A DNA stretch of 64,000 nt from the NCBI RefSeq assembly GCF_019697375.1, contig NZ_JAHCDI010000004.1, forward strand, positions 4,265,324-4,329,323. The letters are read 5' to 3'. A model generated the notes under the pieces. That model had not been told where the DNA came from, ran no database searches, and saw only the letters and a list, made by a program, of their open reading frames with translations. Below, in pieces: positions 61,294-64,000 of the stretch. The position numbers and the translations under genes are program-made. Origin of the DNA: Micromonospora tarapacensis. GTDB lineage: Bacteria; Actinomycetota; Actinomycetes; Mycobacteriales; Micromonosporaceae. Each line of letters begins with the position of its first letter. Positions within the stretch are counted from its first letter, which is position 1.

Positions 61294-62207
61294 TCAGACT
61301 CAGGGTCGACGACGAGAGCCTGCACACGATGCGTCTGGCGTTCAGCCCGCTGTGGGAGACGATCGGAAGCCTGGGAATTCTCGCCAGGTACCGGGGCGAG
61401 GCCCCCTCGCCGTATGCGAACTGGGCACGCACCGTTCGAGACACGACGCCCGCGAAACTCACCGCAGAGCTCGTTGAGGCATTGCGAGCGCCGCAGCCGT
61501 CGTTGATCGTCCCGGCAGCCCTGCCTGTACCGGACCCCACGCGTAACACCATCACGGTCGAGCTCAGCCGCCTGGTGGAGACATCGGGAGGCGACCCCGG
61601 TGTGCGCCGTGCCGTGACGTTGCTGAAGAGGTACTGGGACCACGCGGTCGCCCCCTACTGGGCATCGATACGCTCATCGCTGGAGGACGAGATCCTCTTA
61701 CGCGGCCGAACTCTCGCCGTGGAAGGGCCCGAAGCGATGCTCCACGAGATCGGTGGACGTGTGCTCTGGTCGAATCCCCTTCTCACGGCGCCCTATCACC
61801 GTGACCTGGCGAGCAACCTCACCCGGTCGCGACTCCTTCTGGTGCCGACGGTGTTCGCGGGCGGACTCAGGTTGTTCGTCGAACACGACGATCGGGTGGC
61901 CATGTCCTACCAGGCACGCGCGGCGGGATATTTCCACGTGCTGACGGCCCGGTCGGTGTCCCGGGAAGCCGAGGACAGGCTGGCACTGCTGCTCGGCAGG
62001 GCGCGGGCACAGGTCGTACGCGTTCTGGTGGAACCGAGGACGACCACGGCTGTGGCCCAGGCACTGGGGCTTGCCAAGAGCACGGTCTCCCAGCATCTCG
62101 CGGTGCTGACAGATGCCGGCTTCGTGTGGAAGCAGCGGCTCGGCGGCCGGGTCTTCTACCAACTGGACCGCAACGGCCTTGCGCTGCTCAGACAGCTCGG
62201 TCTGTGA
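61290..62207 (+). CDS. DUF5937-like protein with ArsR-type winged helix
   Basis: 305 aa. MIRLRVDDESLHTMRLAFSPLWETIGSLGIL starts the same N-terminal domain as the 20732 product. The C-terminal winged helix is ALLLGRARAQVVRVLVEPRTTTAVAQALGLAKSTVSQHLAVLTDAGFVWKQRLGGRVFYQLDRNGLALL. It is a probable regulator of the decayed cluster. The reading frame appears intact. Confidence 0.85.
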   Translation: MIRLRVDDESLHTMRLAFSPLWETIGSLGILARYRGEAPSPYANWARTVRDTTPAKLTAELVEALRAPQPSLIVPAALPVPDPTRNTITVELSRLVETSGGDPGVRRAVTLLKRYWDHAVAPYWASIRSSLEDEILLRGRTLAVEGPEAMLHEIGGRVLWSNPLLTAPYHRDLASNLTRSRLLLVPTVFAGGLRLFVEHDDRVAMSYQARAAGYFHVLTARSVSREAEDRLALLLGRARAQVVRVLVEPRTTTAVAQALGLAKSTVSQHLAVLTDAGFVWKQRLGGRVFYQLDRNGLALLRQLGL

Positions 62208-62329
62208 GGTTCATGTGCTCCCGCGCCCGAAGCGTAGCTGTCGCGCTATTGATCTTGATCGTGACCTGCTCCGGCTCAGCTGTACTGAGTGGAAGGTCCG
62301 TTCAGCGGAGGAGGCTTACGCGTGATCAG

Positions 62330-62685
62330 CCCCTCCATCGTGGGGCTGAACGCGACACGGGCTGCGGCTCGGCCTGCTGGATCACCCCGACTTCGTGAAG
62401 GACCTCATGGACGGCATTCGAAGGGACTTAGTTCATGTCGATGACTACCTCGAGTCCGACCTGTCCGTACTCACCGCCCCTCTACACGTGTTCGGCGGGG
62501 CCGGCAACGGTGTCACGCCAACCTCCGACGTTCCCGGGCGGGACCGCTGCGTCGGCGCGGGGTTCGGCATGACGCTGCTACCCGGCGACCACTCCTACCC
62601 GACCAGCGAGGCCGGAAGGATGGCGGCGGCGGTACCCGGACTCGCGTACCGCCGGGCGGCCACGGCTGGTCAGGTGTGGTCATGA
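62330..62685 (+). pseudogene. Type II thioesterase C-terminal fragment
   Basis: GLLDHPDFVKDLMDGIRRDLVHVDDYLESDLSVLTAPLHVFGGAGNGVTPTSDVPG...MTLLPGDHSYPTSEAGRMAA matches the last third of alpha/beta-hydrolase type II thioesterases, including the catalytic-His region PGDHSY. The Ser nucleophile half is absent. A start with AGGAGG lies at 62322 but in a different frame. It is a relic of an NRPS/PKS editing enzyme. Confidence 0.6.
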
Positions 62686-63095
62686 AACGCTTCGTGGTTC
62701 TCGGGCTCAGGTCTCTCCGGCGGCGGTGCTATCGGCCGCCCCCCGCCCCCGACTCTCGACCGTCCGACCCACTGGACGAGTTGATCGACGCCGAGGGGTG
62801 GGCCCGCGGCGAGCACACCTCCGGCGAGGAGCACTCCCCGCACGCCGGACGGTCGTTCCACGTCGAGACGATGACCGAGAACGGCATGCACGACGTGGTC
62901 AAGGTGACCGCGTCGAACCCACCCGGTGTCGGCGCTCCCCTCGCGGGCCTGTCCACCGAAGAGCTGGCCGCCGTGCGTTCGGTCGTACGCGCCGCGCTCG
63001 ACCTCACCGGGCACCAAACCGGTCGCGCCGTTACCGAGGTCGCTCTCACCGAAGCCGGTCCGCGCATCGTCGCGTTCCGGATCGAGCACACCTGA
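62682..63095 (+). pseudogene. ATP-grasp ligase fragment
   Basis: 137 aa. Residues about 58-137 read GRSFHVETMTENGMHDVVKVTASNPP...LSTEELAAVRSVVRAALDLTGHQTGRAVTEVALTEAGPRIVAFRIEH, like the end of the ATP-grasp core of amino-acid ligases (YSVE... HTEV.LT..GP.iiE). The expected metal-binding Glu/Asn segment is changed, and the N-terminal two-thirds is missing. It is probably not functional as an ATP-grasp enzyme. Confidence 0.55.
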
Positions 63096-63172
63096 CCTGT
63101 GCGGATGTCTCCTTACCGGGAGCAGGGCATCGGAGCGGGAACGATCCGGGACCGGACACCCGCATGTTGGTC

Positions 63173-64000
63173 TCACCAGCAGGCACGACCTAGCAGGGAG
63201 ACACCATGGGACGCAGGATCGCCGCTCTGATCGCCGCCGTTGCTGTCATCGCCGTCCTCAGCGCCGTCCACCACGACGGCGACGGCAACCATCCGCTCGC
63301 CGAGGACAAGGGCCTTACCATCATCATCGGGCAGTGAGCCCCGCGACCTGGACAACTCCGGGGCACGACGTCGGCTTTCGGGGACGCCGAGAGCCGTGAA
63401 CAGTGCCTCCGCCGCGGCCCAGTGGGGGCCCGCCGTCAACTCGTCGCCCAGGGCACGGGCCGCCATCGCCATCCCCCTCAGCGCATGGGCCTCCTCCATG
63501 CGGTAGCCGATGGCCGACGCCACCTCGCATGCCTGTACGTGCAGGGACAGCGCCTTGTCGTGGTCACCACAGGCCCCGAACAGTCGGCCGAGCATGTTCT
63601 TCACTTTGGCACGGCGCAGCGGTGACGCACTCCGCTCGACCAGGGTCTGTGCCTGGTCGGTGTATTCCCCGCAGGCCTCGGAATCCCCGCGTTGATTGGC
63701 GAGTATCGCCGACAGGGCGAGGGTGACCGCGGCCTGGCCGGGGTCCGTCCGCTCGTCGTACAACGTCCGCGCCTCGGCCAGGGAGCTTTCGGCCGCCGCC
63801 AGTTCGCCCATCCCGACCTGCGCCAGCGCGAGGTCGGTGAGGGCGACGAGTTCCGTCTCGTGCCGGCCGGCTTGCCGGGCCAGCGTGATGGCCCGCCGGG
63901 CGGTGCCGGAGGCCTCCGCGTAACGGCCCCACTGCTCGTACAGCGCGCTCAGCACGGTGAGGCTCTCGGCCTCCGCGCAGGGCGTACCCAGCTCGCGCTC
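63173..64000 (-). CDS. TPR-repeat C-terminal part of a regulator (5' end outside window)
   Basis: The frame is open to the right edge of the window, so only the C-terminal part is seen (about 275 residues). It consists of tetratricopeptide repeats: ALYEQWGRYAEASGTARRAITLARQAG, TDLALAQVGMGELAAAESSLAEARTLY, LGRLFGACGDHDKALSLHVQACEVA and so on. This is the layout of the C-terminal region of SARP/AfsR or LuxR-type actinomycete regulators. The last about 50 residues are acidic and low-complexity. Confidence 0.75.
   Translation of the reverse strand, partial: ERELGTPCAEAESLTVLSALYEQWGRYAEASGTARRAITLARQAGRHETELVALTDLALAQVGMGELAAAESSLAEARTLYDERTDPGQAAVTLALSAILANQRGDSEACGEYTDQAQTLVERSASPLRRAKVKNMLGRLFGACGDHDKALSLHVQACEVASAIGYRMEEAHALRGMAMAARALGDELTAGPHWAAAEALFTALGVPESRRRAPELSRSRGSLPDDDGKALVLGERMVAVAVVVDGAEDGDDSNGGDQSGDPASHGVSLLGRACW
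63206..63337 (+). CDS. Small membrane-anchored ORF, 43 aa
   Basis: ATG 63206 follows CAGGGAGACACC, a good ribosome site. The product has a basic start (MGRRIAAL), a hydrophobic run (IAAVAVIAVLSAV) and a short charged tail ending in KGLTIIIGQ. It resembles the tiny peptides often present in actinomycete clusters. Its function is unknown. It overlaps the 3' end of the TPR gene on the other strand. Confidence 0.4.
   Translation: MGRRIAALIAAVAVIAVLSAVHHDGDGNHPLAEDKGLTIIIGQ

Noticed and set aside
1..64000. tRNA, rRNA genes or CRISPR arrays
   Set aside because: No cloverleaf-like CCA-ended segments, rRNA blocks or regularly spaced direct repeats were seen; the only tandem repeat is the two-copy palindrome at 11562.

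Overview
The window reads as chromosomal DNA of a high-GC actinomycete of the Micromonosporaceae, most likely Micromonospora or a close relative. The evidence is strong G/C third-position bias, a fused coenzyme F420 gene (fbiC) with fbiA/fbiB nearby, a WhiB2-type regulator, an Xre/DUF397 pair, a DUF3499 protein, and palindromic repeats that I associate from memory with Micromonospora. All functional calls come from reading motifs by eye; no database search was run.

Layout. (1) 0-13.4 kb: a broken DUF559/AbiEi-like gene beside a palindromic repeat, a G5/Excalibur surface protein, then a seven-gene polyamine operon on the minus strand (potD-potA-potB-potC, FAD amine oxidase, saccharopine-dehydrogenase-like protein, ureohydrolase). 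A Lrp/AsnC regulator is divergent from it, and a class III aminotransferase lies 2 kb away. A motif near GGATTCCGTTGCC occurs once in the pot/Lrp intergenic region and twice upstream of the aminotransferase, suggesting one putrescine regulon. (2) 13.3-29.3 kb: core genome, including DUF3499, a metallopeptidase-fold protein, whiB2, fbiC, fbiA-fbiB, a DUF5937-like regulator, a Nudix hydrolase, manC, a GT4 glycosyltransferase, a TIGR03089 protein, acetoacetyl-CoA ligase and a hotdog thioesterase.

(3) 29.5-57.6 kb: an accessory island that looks like an unusual biosynthetic gene cluster. The left half (29.5-41.0 kb) has a fatty-acyl-AMP-ligase-like enzyme, two free-standing carrier proteins, a condensation-domain-like protein, a nucleotidyltransferase-fold protein, a transglutaminase-fold enzyme (Cys-His-Asp), an ANL ligase, a ketoreductase-type SDR and an ABC exporter, but no NRPS or PKS module. 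The right half (43.2-57.6 kb) has folE-queD-queE, which make 7-carboxy-7-deazaguanine (CDG), with no queC. It also has two ATP-grasp ligases (RimK-like and PGM1-like), an aminotransferase, an acyl-CoA dehydrogenase, a KASIII, a FlK-like thioesterase, a probable 2OG-Fe(II) oxygenase, a thymidylate-kinase-like protein, an APH-type kinase and a hydantoinase/carbamoylase-type pair. My inference is a 7-deazapurine amide or peptide product joined to an acyl chain or amino acids by stand-alone ligases. The halves are separated by IS5- and IS630-type scraps, a 5'-truncated KASIII gene and about 0.9 kb of very AT-rich, ORF-free DNA (42.26-43.2 kb), so whether they form one pathway is open.

(4) 57.6-64 kb: a decayed zone. 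It has ISAs1- and IS701-like remnants, a multiply frameshifted unknown gene, an MFS transporter with its middle missing, an intact nucleotidyltransferase-fold protein of the same type as in the island, a frameshifted PqqD-like protein, a DUF5937-like regulator, fragments of a type II thioesterase and an ATP-grasp enzyme, a tiny membrane-anchored ORF and the 3' end of a TPR regulator running off the window. It looks like the wreck of a second, perhaps RiPP-related, cluster.
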